Shown here: one piece after another, positions 29,161 to 39,817 of the stretch
Numbering within the stretch: position 1 is the stretch's first letter
Layout: every line of letters starts with the position of its first letter
Assembly (NCBI GenBank): GCA_963070105.1
Contig: OY718804.1
Span: 9,159,317 to 9,223,316, forward strand
Direction of reading: 5' to 3'
Length of the DNA: 64,000 nt
From: Litomosoides sigmodontis
Taxonomy: Eukaryota; Nematoda; Chromadorea; Rhabditida; Onchocercidae
The notes under the pieces: model-generated
What the model was told of the DNA's origin: nothing
Database searches by the model: none
What the model saw: the letters and a program-made list of their open reading frames with translations, nothing else
Position numbers and translations under genes: made by a program

Positions 29161-29916
29161 TTAATCTCTCTTTTTGGATCTCACCGATTCCCGCCATGGT
29201 CCTCCAAATGGTGGCTGAAAGAAGAAGTTGTGGGAGAAGAAATCTGAATGTTTATTGAAATTTAAAAACTTTGGTCTACTGTGCCACTCGCCGATGATTC
29301 CATCCTTTTATCATTTTTGCGAAAGATAAAAGAGACATCAAGGCGTGACCATAAATTATGCTCATTATTAATTATTAGTTAATTTAAAGCAAGTTGTGCA
29401 TGCTTCGTACGATTTAATGGTACAGTGTGTGTTCTCATATTGGCTGCATTAGTAGCATTCGAAAAATAAGCTCATTCAGTAAAGCTTCTTCTGTTTGCAG
29501 TTAATTTTGTAAAATAAAATGTTGAATTGAGGACAATAGATGGTAGTTTTTTTCACCGTTGGAGGCCATATCAGTTAGTGATGAAAATGAAACTTACTTC
29601 AACCAATTTTAAGACTCACTTCAATCAAAATTTCCTATCAAATAAAACTCATTCAACAGCAAAAGAAAAAGTTCTTCCCACTCAGTTCAACAAACTACCT
29701 ATTCGGTCTTACCTGTACAACTGGTTGATCTAACGGTACTAGAAAGTACTGCGAAACGATAAGTGCAAAGAACCATGCTGTTGTAAGGAACCACATAAGT
29801 GCAATTGGTGCGCTGAAGTAGTCCCATACATAAATTCTCTGATTTGTATAATCCATTAAAACGACCTTCAACTTCAACTTGTGCGCTTCCTTTTCTTCAC
29901 TCCTTTCACAATGCAT
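29161..29916 (-). CDS. Small single-pass membrane protein, unknown
   Basis: Two exons, 29916-29713 and 29214-29161, give 85 residues; the intron has a CAG/GTAAGA donor and a CTTTCAG acceptor in matching phase. The protein has a charged N-terminus (SEEKEAHKLKLK), one hydrophobic stretch of about 25 residues (IALMWFLTTAWFFALIVSQY) and a basic tail ending RSKKRD. No family was recognised. It could be a small organelle or ER membrane protein. The call rests on codon-like composition and the clean splice pair, not on homology, and the start codon is the first ATG in the open frame. Confidence 0.5.
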
Positions 29917-31949
29917 CGGCAATTGAAGTTTAGCTCAGAAGTTAATTTTATGAGAATCTTTCACAATTGTTATGCAAATTAGACCGAAAGAAAAAGGATA
30001 ATAGGAAACAAAAAAAAACGCTAGTATAATTGGATAATTTTGCATTCGATTATTTATGCTTAAATTTTAAAATTTACGAAAAACTTCGATCTCATGTTAC
30101 ACCACAAAATTAAGAATTCAGATAAAGCAATTGTCTTTTTAAGTTTCCGCTTTTAATCTTATCATTTGAGTGATAGAAAAAATGTTTGTATTTTTGTGGA
30201 AAAACTTTTGAAATTTTTAAAACAATTCATTCATTTACTTCTCTTCTTCACACATTTATTTCCTGCTGTTTTCTTTCGCTTTTTATAAATGTTAAGAATT
30301 TCAAAAAAGAAAATTCTAAATTTTCAAACAAATTCACACTACCTTTCTCTCTCTCTCTCTCTCTCTCCAATCAAATTGCTTTACTCTGCCACTAACCGAC
30401 TGCTTTCAAAAAGAGAAAATCTTCCTTCCTTTCTCCTATTGCTATTGATTGATTGATTTTATGAACTTTCAAGCTAACTTTTCCAACTCACATATTACAA
30501 GCGCGTTTTTATGGCAGCAATAATAACAATAACTATTAACTAACACTATTCCTCTCTCATTTTCTCTTTCATTCATATCACTCATTAGCTAACATCATCT
30601 GTGCTACACTTCGTTTTCATTATCACTATCATTCATTATCACTATCATTCATTATCACTATCACTATCATTCATTATCACTATCATTCATTATCACTATC
30701 ATTCATTATCACTATCATTCATTATCACTATCATTCATTATCACTATCACTATCATTCATTATCACTATCACTATCATTCATTATCACTATCATTCATTA
30801 TCACTATCATTCATTATCACTATCATTCATTATCACTATCATTCATTATCACTATCACTATTATTCATTATCACTATCACTATTATTCATTATCACTATC
30901 ATTCATTATCACTATCATTCACTATCACTATCACTTATTATCACCACCATCACATTGTTATTTCAAGTCCTATCAAATGCTGCAGCTAAATCGATGGAAA
31001 ATATTGGCTTAGTTAGCTAGCATAACGAACGAAAAGAAAAGAAAACAAAAACGCTGTTAAAATGAACTGAAAAAAATAAAGATGAAAAGGAAAACATTCG
31101 AATTAATAATTTTCTCTCTTCTGACAGGTAAAAGAATGCATGATATATCTATGAATTATGAAATTACTACGAAAACGAATGTCAATTCCCACTTAAATTT
31201 TCAAAAAGAGAATTTTCAGCCAATTATATTTTAAAATTAAAACGAAAAGACAGACTGATAGCCAAAGCTTATTCACTCATTCATTTTGCGAAGCATTCGG
31301 GAAAGGTTAAACAGCAACAAATGAATATAAACTGTAAATTACTTACTTTTAAATTGCAAAAAAAAATGATGTCTTTATTGAAAGCTTCGGGAAGATGAAA
31401 TGAAACAAAATAATTGAAGAAAAGAAGTTGAGGTGCTTTGAGGGGTACGAACAAACTTTCCGTTATCTTTCTCCTCCTCTCCCTCTCTCTCTCTCCCTCT
31501 CTCTCTTGATTCAATTATCTATTTCTGTTCCACTCTACGTATTTTTGTACTTTTAAAAATTTTACTAAACACTGCAGAGATTGTTGAAAGTTAATGATTA
31601 ATAGCTTTAACTTAAAAAAAAACAAACATTTTAGCGATGGAATGGATGTATTTGATTGTGTGAAAAATTTAACCATTGATGTTTGTTGCTTTGTGAAATT
31701 TTTCGTTCAGTTCATTATTTTTGAAATTATCGTTAATGGTAAGAATTTGAAGAAGTAATAAAAAATTATTTCATATTCAGTTTATCTAATTCTTTTTTTG
31801 TTATCAAATATTTTTGAATAAACTCAATCAATTCATTGTATCAGTTCTTTTTCGCTTTTAATTTAAAAGTGGCAAAAATGAAATTTGATGTTCTTCAGTA
31901 GCACTGCATTACTGCATAAATCTATTAATAACTTTTAATTAATTTGCTA
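29917..31949. other. Intergenic with simple repeats
   Basis: Apart from the ATCA-type array at 30.6 kb, short CT runs (30346-30367 and about 31470-31505) and T-rich tracts, nothing coding was seen. It includes the upstream region of the aquaporin gene. Confidence 0.45.
30613..30945 (+). repeat. TATCACTATCATTCAT tandem array
   Basis: About 330 bases are built from a 16-base unit TATCACTATCATTCAT mixed with extra six-base CACTAT blocks and a few point changes (TATTATTCAT). The His/Tyr/Ser/Leu frame running through it to 31020 is a product of the repeat. There are no unique spacers, so it is not a CRISPR array. Confidence 0.93.
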
Positions 31950-33948
31950 ATGGGACTGATGAGAGTGTGGATCGCATCATTGCTCTTCTATCTATCGGTA
32001 TTTGCCATTTGCGAATTGCTACGTCACATTATCAATCATCGGCTCACGCGACGTTTACCACGTTCTATTACTGGCTTACTTCTTGAAGTATTGATTACTT
32101 ATTTTTCGCTTTTTTTTTCAAAATTTATTCATGAGTTATTATTTTCAAGTTATTGCAAATGTTTTCCTTTTATCCATTCCAAAAAAAAACTCAAGTTATA
32201 AACTAATTTTTAAACTTAAAACGCTCAAATTTTAATTCATTTGTGAATTTTGAATCAAAATTTGCTGAGTGAATCATCAATTATAGTTTAGTTCATTGGT
32301 ACATTGCAAGTGTGCACGCCGATGTTTGACGTCAATTTGATTTTACACACTTACGGCTTATTTGGAATTTTTATTGAAATAACAGTGATTGAAATTGCAA
32401 ATGCTTTTTTCCTACGCGATGCTATCGCTCATCCATGTCCATTGGTATTTCGTTTAAAAAAAAATTGTCTTTCAACTTTTTCAATTATTATAAATTTTTC
32501 TGCTACCTAAATTAGTTCACCACCTCTTAACACTCATTTTTACCTATTCAATTTAACGCTTAATTTGTAAATTACGCGTGCATACGTAGTGATACGTAAG
32601 GAAATCCTTATATTTTAACCTTCCATGTATAAAAGTTAATTCGCTTTTTAGATTGCATAACGTATGTTGTAGGTAACAACAGCTTCACGTAAGCGTTTAG
32701 CATTACGTACGGCATTTCTGGTCTTTGGTGTACAGCTTACTGCAGCTTATCTGTCGTATTTTTTTGCTCGGGCATTTTGGAAACTTCGTCTTCATCCAAT
32801 GCATGACAATTTGCTGGTCGCGGATCATTGCGAGTCGGATCTTACAGCAAGTTATCAAAGAAATAATTAAAAATTTAGTATTAAATTATTGATCTACTTA
32901 TGTTGATTATATAGTTGATTACTTTAATTCCGGCACTTTCATTATCAATTAAAAATTGCTAACCGAGTCAGTAATACTATTAAATCAGTAATTTATAAGA
33001 TAGAATATGAGGAAAAAATGACCGAAAATAAAATTGTGGAATTAACTGAAATTCAGCAAATGACGTGTCCAAAATTAAACAGATAACTTTTACATGAAGA
33101 AGAGGGAGAAAGATGACGTATCAGCTGATCTGCAATTATTATCATAACTTGCTATCCCATTCATTACCATAAGTACTAGCTGTTCGTGATTTCTGTAATT
33201 CAGGTCGCGTTGACAGCCGGTTCACTCATCGAAGGTTTAGCGACGTTTAGCAGCAAAGCGGTGGAATTCTTCGCCAGCGAGTGGTACGCCAATTCAAAAG
33301 CACAGACACTGCTGAACTGCACGTTTGCCGGATTTCTGACCACACTTGGTAGGTAGCGTTGGTCGAACTAAGGCAACGCACGTCCGAATTAGTCCGTTAC
33401 GTTGGAGGAAATTCCAGTGAATGCGTGCGCAAATTGTACTTGCTTGAAAAGAGAAGGGAAAAAAGCTCAAGCGCTATAAGTTTTGCTATGGGTTTAACTA
33501 ATCATTTCCAACTGAACTTACTTATAAGCTCTTCATAAATTTTTGAAATTTTCAAAAGAAAAAAAAAGCACGAGTTAACAACCGTTGTTAAAATTTAATA
33601 AAAAATGAGCTACAAGTTATCATTCGTTGGTTTATCAAATGACCCACCGTAACTTATCGTTTTTAAAAAATAAAAAAGCAAAAAAAAATCATTTCCAACT
33701 TTTCAGGTATTAATTATACGGGGATGTATGGTAATCCAATCGTTGCCTGGGCCTGTACATTTAACTGTACAGGCGTCACACACCTCGGTCATCTCATTGT
33801 ATATTGGCTATCGCCACTGGTAGGATGGTTCCTGGCCGATGCTGTATTTGGTGAGCAAGAATGCGCCCTCATCGAGTGCTTCACTGAGGAAGCAGAAGCA
33901 CAAGAGGAAGAAGATAGTAGTAATTTGATAAAAATGAAAAGTTCTTAA
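31950..33948 (+). CDS. Unorthodox aquaporin (AQP11/12 type)
   Basis: Exons 31950-32087, 32292-32444, 32673-32846, 33204-33348 and 33707-33948 give 283 residues. Six hydrophobic segments alternate with loops in the major-intrinsic-protein pattern. The first pore box is HPC (93-95, in AHPCPL) and the second NPI (213-215, in MYGNPIVAW), neither being NPA. Segments such as LQVCTPMFDVNLILHTYG and YLSYFFARAFWKL fit the AQP11/12 branch, which in worms includes aqp-9 to aqp-12-like proteins. Members lie in ER or plasma membrane and pass water, glycerol or peroxide. The C-terminal tail is acidic (EEAEAQEEEDSS). The third intron uses a GC donor (ACA/GCAAGT). The start is the first ATG of the open frame; an upstream splice site was not obvious. 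Confidence 0.85.
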
Positions 33949-34650
33949 ATTAAAAAAAAAAAAAAATAGCTGTTCTTTTTTTTGTACGATGAATTTCAAA
34001 TTTATATGGTTTTATAGGTGAGTTTTCATTTTAGCAATTGCATGATTACTGTATTAGCATTTCGCTGCGAAATACTTTTATCGTTCTTCTCTAACACTTT
34101 GATTGAGAAATTTTTTAACGAGAAATGAATAGCATTTATTTCAATGCAACTACTAGTTCGACGCTAATACTAGTGTGGTTTTGTAGGTTTAGCGTGTAAG
34201 TAGCGTAGTACAACGGCATACTGTAATTCAAGGCGTACAAAAAAAAGCATTCTGAATCGATGATCTTTACTTCCGTTTAATTCAACTCCTTTTTTTCCCA
34301 TTTTTAAGTAAGCCTTAAACGAACTAACCGCATTATGGGAGTAGGCGAAATTGCATTTTCCATTGTATTAGCAAAATTATACATTAAAACATTTTATTCA
34401 AAGAAATACACAAATTGCCAGAGAAAGAGAGACACAGACAGAGAGGTGCGGAAGAAGACATTTGAATAATTTCGCCGAAATATTTTGATAGAACTGCGAA
34501 ATGTTGTTGCTTTCGTACTCAAACATTCAATAATTGTTGGAAATATTGCAAAATAATTAAGCACTGATTGGCTGAATTTCTATTGCAATGAATTGCTGGC
34601 TGTTTTTAATGAGAAATTCTTCAAGAAAAAGCACTAAAATTCAAAATGCT

Positions 34651-34692
34651 ACTGTCGATCACAACGATTTTGAATAATCTTCAAAAGGATTG
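34651..34692 (-). pseudogene. Relic of a RAD51D exon fragment
   Basis: ACTGTCGATCACAACGA followed by TTTTGAATAATCTTCAAAAG matches the RAD51D exon at 37454-37503 with an internal loss of about nine bases and a few changes. It lies about 180 bases before repeat copy 1, as the intact exon lies about 65 bases before copy 2, in the same orientation. It therefore looks like the decayed edge of a larger duplication. Confidence 0.6.
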
Positions 34693-34868
34693 CTGCGTGC
34701 AACTCACGGATTTTAATATGAAATGAATCTTTGCGCGACCGATCCGTTCCCTTCTGATGCAACCAGTCGGCGAGACAGCTAGCACTCCCAATGTCAGTGC
34801 TATACAATGCACTGACCGACTCATCGCAGTGCTGCTTTAGCTTCATACATACATGCTTTTTTTCTCTT

Positions 34869-35374
34869 ACCGCTCAGCACGCGTCAACTCCTTCCGGAAG
34901 ACCTAATTCAAGGTCCTCCACGCAGTCATCAAACGTGACGCCCTCACCCGATGGGCGAGGACGAGACGCTTCTTCCCGCTCTGGAGATGACGCCATGCCA
35001 CATCATCGCGGCTGCGCTCCGTCGCATTTTCGCTGATAGCGAAGAAATACACACTACAGAAATGATTCTGTGAAGTATGATCTCAACGACACAGCCTCAC
35101 ACTCCTCTCTTCATTCACTCCCACTGTAGACGTTGAGTGGCTTTTCACAAAGTCTCCGAGGCGCTCCTTTTACCTGCCACTCACTCTTCCACCACAGTAT
35201 TTCCATCACGCTTGTCGTCTCTTCCTCTCCACAACTCTCTCACCACAGGCGCCAAACCCGTCGGCACCAGCCAACCATCCGTTGGCGCCCTTGTGCAGTC
35301 AATGACCGCCGTTCGCAACATTTAATTAGTTAACGTGGATGTTTTTCAAGTGGTGTTGAACATTTGCTCACGTG
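34869..35374 (+). repeat. 506-base duplicated segment, copy 1
   Basis: Base-by-base comparison with 37569-38074 (offset exactly 2700) shows three differences, at 34943 (C/T), 35090 (C/A) and 35154 (C/T). Similarity continues weakly for about 35 bases to the right. The segment is richer in G and C than its surroundings, has no visible terminal inverted repeats or poly-A tail, and holds Ser/Pro/Arg-rich open frames on + next to acceptor-like sites (CCGCTCAG, CACTGTAG, CACCACAG). Confidence 0.95.
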
Positions 35375-36532
35375 ACTGTTTAAAGAGTACTAAATGTTTG
35401 ATTACTCGCAGGAAAATGCATGATGGATAAGAGTGTTATTACGTGAAATCACCTGGAAGCAACTAATTATTGCTTATATTGAAGTTCGATATACAATGTC
35501 CGCTGATCGCAACGTTACTACTACACAAGAAATAACGTAATAGACAAGCGACTTTGAAGGGAAATCAACAACCATCACTCGCTCTAAATTATTCAAAGCA
35601 AAACTATTCACTCAAACGAATTGTTCAAAGCTTAATAAATTTAATGGGAATGTAAAAAGCAAGTTTGAAATTGAAAGAATCACTGCAAAGCAGGAATGTC
35701 GGCTCATAAACACGTTCACTACCACTCAACAAGGAAATGAACTAGCCGAGCAATTGGAAAATGAATTTGAGGACCGATGCGCAAGAAGAATTTCTAAAAA
35801 CAAAATTACTACTACACGTTGGAAATTAATTACATCGATATAAGCTATACCAATTATGCTGACATTATGCTAATTGTCATTAAAGTGAAGTTTCAACTAA
35901 TTACGAGAGATCGCGATAGCTTCACAGTCCTTGCTCCGATAATTTATGATAATTTTATCATGTAATTTGACGGGTAGCAGTCTCCTACTATAGAAGGGAA
36001 ATCAGTTCACATCACTCACGAATCATGCACGTTAAATAGCGTCTTTATCATAATTTTATTCTTTCAATCTTAATTGCACATAACGAAATCAAATGCATTT
36101 ATTCCAACCTATACAACATGTGATCTCAACATTTACAACAAGTGGCTGCTACCGAGACTAAGCACTTTTCAGCGATATGGACCTCTATATGACATCCTGT
36201 AGAACATATGAAGCTTTTTCTATTGAATGCGATAATTTAAATGAAATTTTTATGCCTAACAAAAAAGATACAAGATAGAAATCATCAAAAACACAACGTA
36301 AAAATGTCCAACCCTTGTTCTACAAATACGTAATTTGTGTTAATCCAATACATCTTCTTGCCCGTTGACGGAATAACCATTATTTAATGATAATACAGTA
36401 CAGACAGTTACGAAACGATTCAGTACTAGGATTTATCAAAGTAGTGAACAACAGAAGGCTTATTAATTCATGAGGTATCACGTGACTGTGCAGACTTTAT
36501 GCAAATAACTATTGTCGGGTAAACCTTACAAC

Positions 36533-38970
36533 TTATTCATTCTGCGCATAGATTTGCTGGACAGTATTCCAGTTTTGCGTAATTAATGCTTCGATATCTT
36601 GTGTTTGCGTCACGCCAGTAAGTGAATCTATGCCTTTATTGGAAATTTTATAAAATACTCTGTCAGTGGCTACCTAAAAAGAAAGTTTTTTCTTAAAAAG
36701 AGCCGAGGGAACTGTCACTCAAAATTTATTCTTAACATTTTTGCAAAAAAAAAGTCTGAAAAAAATGAAGGGAGCTAAATAATGAATGTATCTTAATGAC
36801 AAATTTAATTACTTAATTTGCTACCAATAATAGCCCTCAGATTTTCACTATGAACTTTAATCTATCTCTTCCACAGAATATGACTAACAGAATATATTTG
36901 AAAATGCTAAAATTATCAGTGTAAATTATAACAATAAGTAGGTGATATTAATATTTAAAGCTACTGACCTTGTGGCAGTTGGGACTAATCATTTGCATAT
37001 AATAATTGGAAGTAGATAATTTCCACAACAAATATCTGGAATCGACAGCTTTGATCCAACGTTTACCAAGTGATGGTGATGGCTGACCACGCCAGTAAAC
37101 AAAATGATTTGTTGTTACAATGGCACAGCTACAATGACGTGCGACATAACGAAGCATAGCAATAATTTCATCCTGAATTCGTCTACCTAAATTTAATATT
37201 AAAAAATATATTGGGAAGTCGATGAACAACAATTTACCATCTCTCAGCGAACTTTCCCTTCCAGATTTTTCAAACGACTAAGCATTTCTGCATAGAATTC
37301 CTAGGCTAATGCACAGTGAAGATAAAACTGAAATTACTTCAGTTAAATATTATAATGCTATTTTCTCAGAACATTATGGCTTGTACGATATTTCGTTAGT
37401 TGGGTGAAAAAAAGGATAAACCTCCTTCGAAGTATTCACAAGCTGTAAATGCTAATGCCGCACCAATACTGTCGATCACAACGAGTATGAGATTTTGAAG
37501 AACCTTCAAAAGAACAAGCACTCACCGAATTCAACAAGTCATCAAGTTTTTTAATCAATATTTTCCTGACCGCTCAGCACGCGTCAACTCCTTCCGGAAG
37601 ACCTAATTCAAGGTCCTCCACGCAGTCATCAAACGTGACGCCTTCACCCGATGGGCGAGGACGAGACGCTTCTTCCCGCTCTGGAGATGACGCCATGCCA
37701 CATCATCGCGGCTGCGCTCCGTCGCATTTTCGCTGATAGCGAAGAAATACACACTACAGAAATGATTCTGTGAAGTATGATCTCAACGAAACAGCCTCAC
37801 ACTCCTCTCTTCATTCACTCCCACTGTAGACGTTGAGTGGCTTTTCACAAAGTTTCCGAGGCGCTCCTTTTACCTGCCACTCACTCTTCCACCACAGTAT
37901 TTCCATCACGCTTGTCGTCTCTTCCTCTCCACAACTCTCTCACCACAGGCGCCAAACCCGTCGGCACCAGCCAACCATCCGTTGGCGCCCTTGTGCAGTC
38001 AATGACCGCCGTTCGCAACATTTAATTAGTTAACGTGGATGTTTTTCAAGTGGTGTTGAACATTTGCTCACGTGGTTATTTAGAAAGTGCTAAACGTTTA
38101 ATTACATGAATGTTTGAAGTATCAAACATTTAACTAATTTGTTATTCAAAATAGTATTGAGTGGAATACTTGAGATAATATAAAGATTTCATTACTTGGA
38201 TATTTGAAAGCACATTTCGAAGATCTTTCTCGTCGTAAGTTCGTGCTATGAACACTCGTTTAAGCATTCTTTTTGCTACATTTTCATCCTGAAATTTGAA
38301 TAATTTTGCAAAATTTGTTTTTTTATGTATAATGATAGAATTTGTTCGAAAGCTTTAGCAATTATCCGACCAATTCCGGTAATATTTATTAATCAGAAAG
38401 CGCCACGAACCATACTGTTAGTGTATAAATTTTTCCCACTGAAAGCATGAAGGAAGCCATGTTAAGGCGGACATTTCCAATTTTATAGTGAAATAATTCA
38501 GGTCAGTCAATAATTCCCGTAAGTCCCGCATAAATTACCTCGACACCACGTGACTTCAGCATTCGCAGCAAACGGGTGCTGCCGAAACTACCGTTTGTGT
38601 CAATGTAGACCATTTTGTTTTGCTCCTTTTCATCGTCGACCAACTGATTAGCAATGAGCGAAAGACATAACTGCAATCGAATGACTGTATTTTAATCAGA
38701 AAGAGTTCTGTCGAAAAAGTTTTTGTAATAAAGTAAAATAATTCGTCAGAATACAAGGCCGTTTTTGTCTATTAAAGGTGTCGGTTTTACCTGTGTTTTT
38801 CCGGAAGCAATATTACCAACAAATTCGGTAAGTTTACCCTTAGCAATGCCACCATTCAGATAAGAGTCAATATCCGGACAGCCAGTTTTCTGCATGAGCC
38901 ATGGAGCACCAAGTCTGAGGAACAAATCAAGTCCTGTTTCTTCATCATATTCCGGATCATCAGTACTCAT
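36533..38970 (-). CDS. RAD51D-type RAD51 paralogue
   Basis: Exons 38970-38791, 38670-38539, 38288-38196, 37503-37422, 37186-36969 and 36673-36533 give 281 residues. Walker A is GNIASGKT (52-59) after GCPDIDSYLNGGIAKGKLTE, the RecA-fold arrangement of RAD51 paralogues. Walker B is NLILVVIDS (Asp at about 146). LCLSLIANQ and VYIDTNGSFGSTRLLRML follow RAD51D closely, as do IVTTNHFVYW and SLGKRW (the ALGRSW region of RAD51D). The N-terminal helix-hairpin domain of RAD51D is nearly absent, making this shorter than the human 328. RAD51D acts with XRCC2 in a paralogue complex that supports RAD51 filaments in homologous recombination; C. elegans has the single paralogue RFS-1. Intron 3 (37504-38195) contains the 506-base repeat copy 2. 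The acceptor of exon 4 (TTTTGAAG) is weak. Confidence 0.87.
37569..38074 (+). repeat. 506-base duplicated segment, copy 2, inside RAD51D intron 3
   Basis: This is 99.4 percent identical to 34869-35374 in direct orientation. It fills most of the 692-base third intron of the RAD51D-type gene, lying antisense to that gene as regards its open frames. Confidence 0.95.
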
Positions 38971-39817
38971 AATTATCTAAAAATTCCTCAAACGCGAACA
39001 CATCATATAACTTTGAAAGGCATCTAACATAGTCTTTCAAAGCTTCTTAAAGCAAATTTCCTTCTACTGGCAATTTCCACCACCATTTGACAATGTTCGC
39101 AAAACACTTGTTTAATGGAGTAAGTATCACTTAAATGGAACACTCATTGGACTAACCTATCTGTACGAATCAATTATGTAATGAAATGCTCTCATCGGGG
39201 ATACCGGATCTCGAATCAATTTTATTGCAGTGAAGATCAGCAATCGAAAAATATAAAAATAAGAATGCACAATTTCCTACAGTTTGCACCATTGTATGGT
39301 TGCACGTTCAGAAATCCTCGTGTTTATGTAAAATGAATTGTTTTACCTCCTAGCAAATTTTCTTATAACAATGGTAATCACTTAAAAAGACATGGAAAAG
39401 CAACTTAGAGATTGAATCTGCAGCAATAGCACATTTCGAAAGTATTTTGAAAAATAATCTGATTCTACAGCTCACGCTGGCTTGATAATAAGTAATAACG
39501 ATTCTATAGGATGTGAAAAAGATAAATGAAAACATATAATGATTCAGATAGAATCGTCTAATAGAAAATTTACCTAAAACAACGCATAATAATTATGCCC
39601 TATAAGTCTCGATTCGTTTGCTACGAAATAAGTCTGAATACATATCTCAGGGTTATATTACACAATGAAGGAAAATTTTGATATAAACTAATTTCCCAAG
39701 TTACAACCGAGAAATAAAGTAGGATGACATAAGACACAAACAAATGACGTCAACAGGAAAATGCAGTAAGCTAAAGCCTATTTTTATACTTCAATGAAAG
39801 TACACTTCGTTTCATAC
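38971..39817. other. Intergenic between MOB4 and RAD51D genes
   Basis: 847 bases of AT-rich sequence with no exon recognised. It contains the 3' UTR of MOB4 and the 5' flank of RAD51D, both on -. Confidence 0.4.

Larger units (their letters stand above)
33949..36532. other. Intergenic holding repeat copy 1 and a RAD51D exon relic
   Basis: Apart from the duplicated segment (34869-35374) and the short exon relic (34651-34692), this AT-rich stretch shows no recognisable gene. Confidence 0.45.

Noticed and set aside
30613..30945. CRISPR-like direct repeats
   Set aside because: Units are contiguous with no unique spacers, and the genome is eukaryotic.
30601..31020. His/Tyr/Ser/Leu-rich open frame of 139 residues
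   Set aside because: It exists only because the ATCA-type array lacks stops in that frame.
35133..35333. Separate genes in each copy of the duplicated segment (also 37833-38033)
   Set aside because: Two overlapping frames are equally open, no family is recognised and the differences between copies do not show codon-level constraint, so a coding call is not justified.
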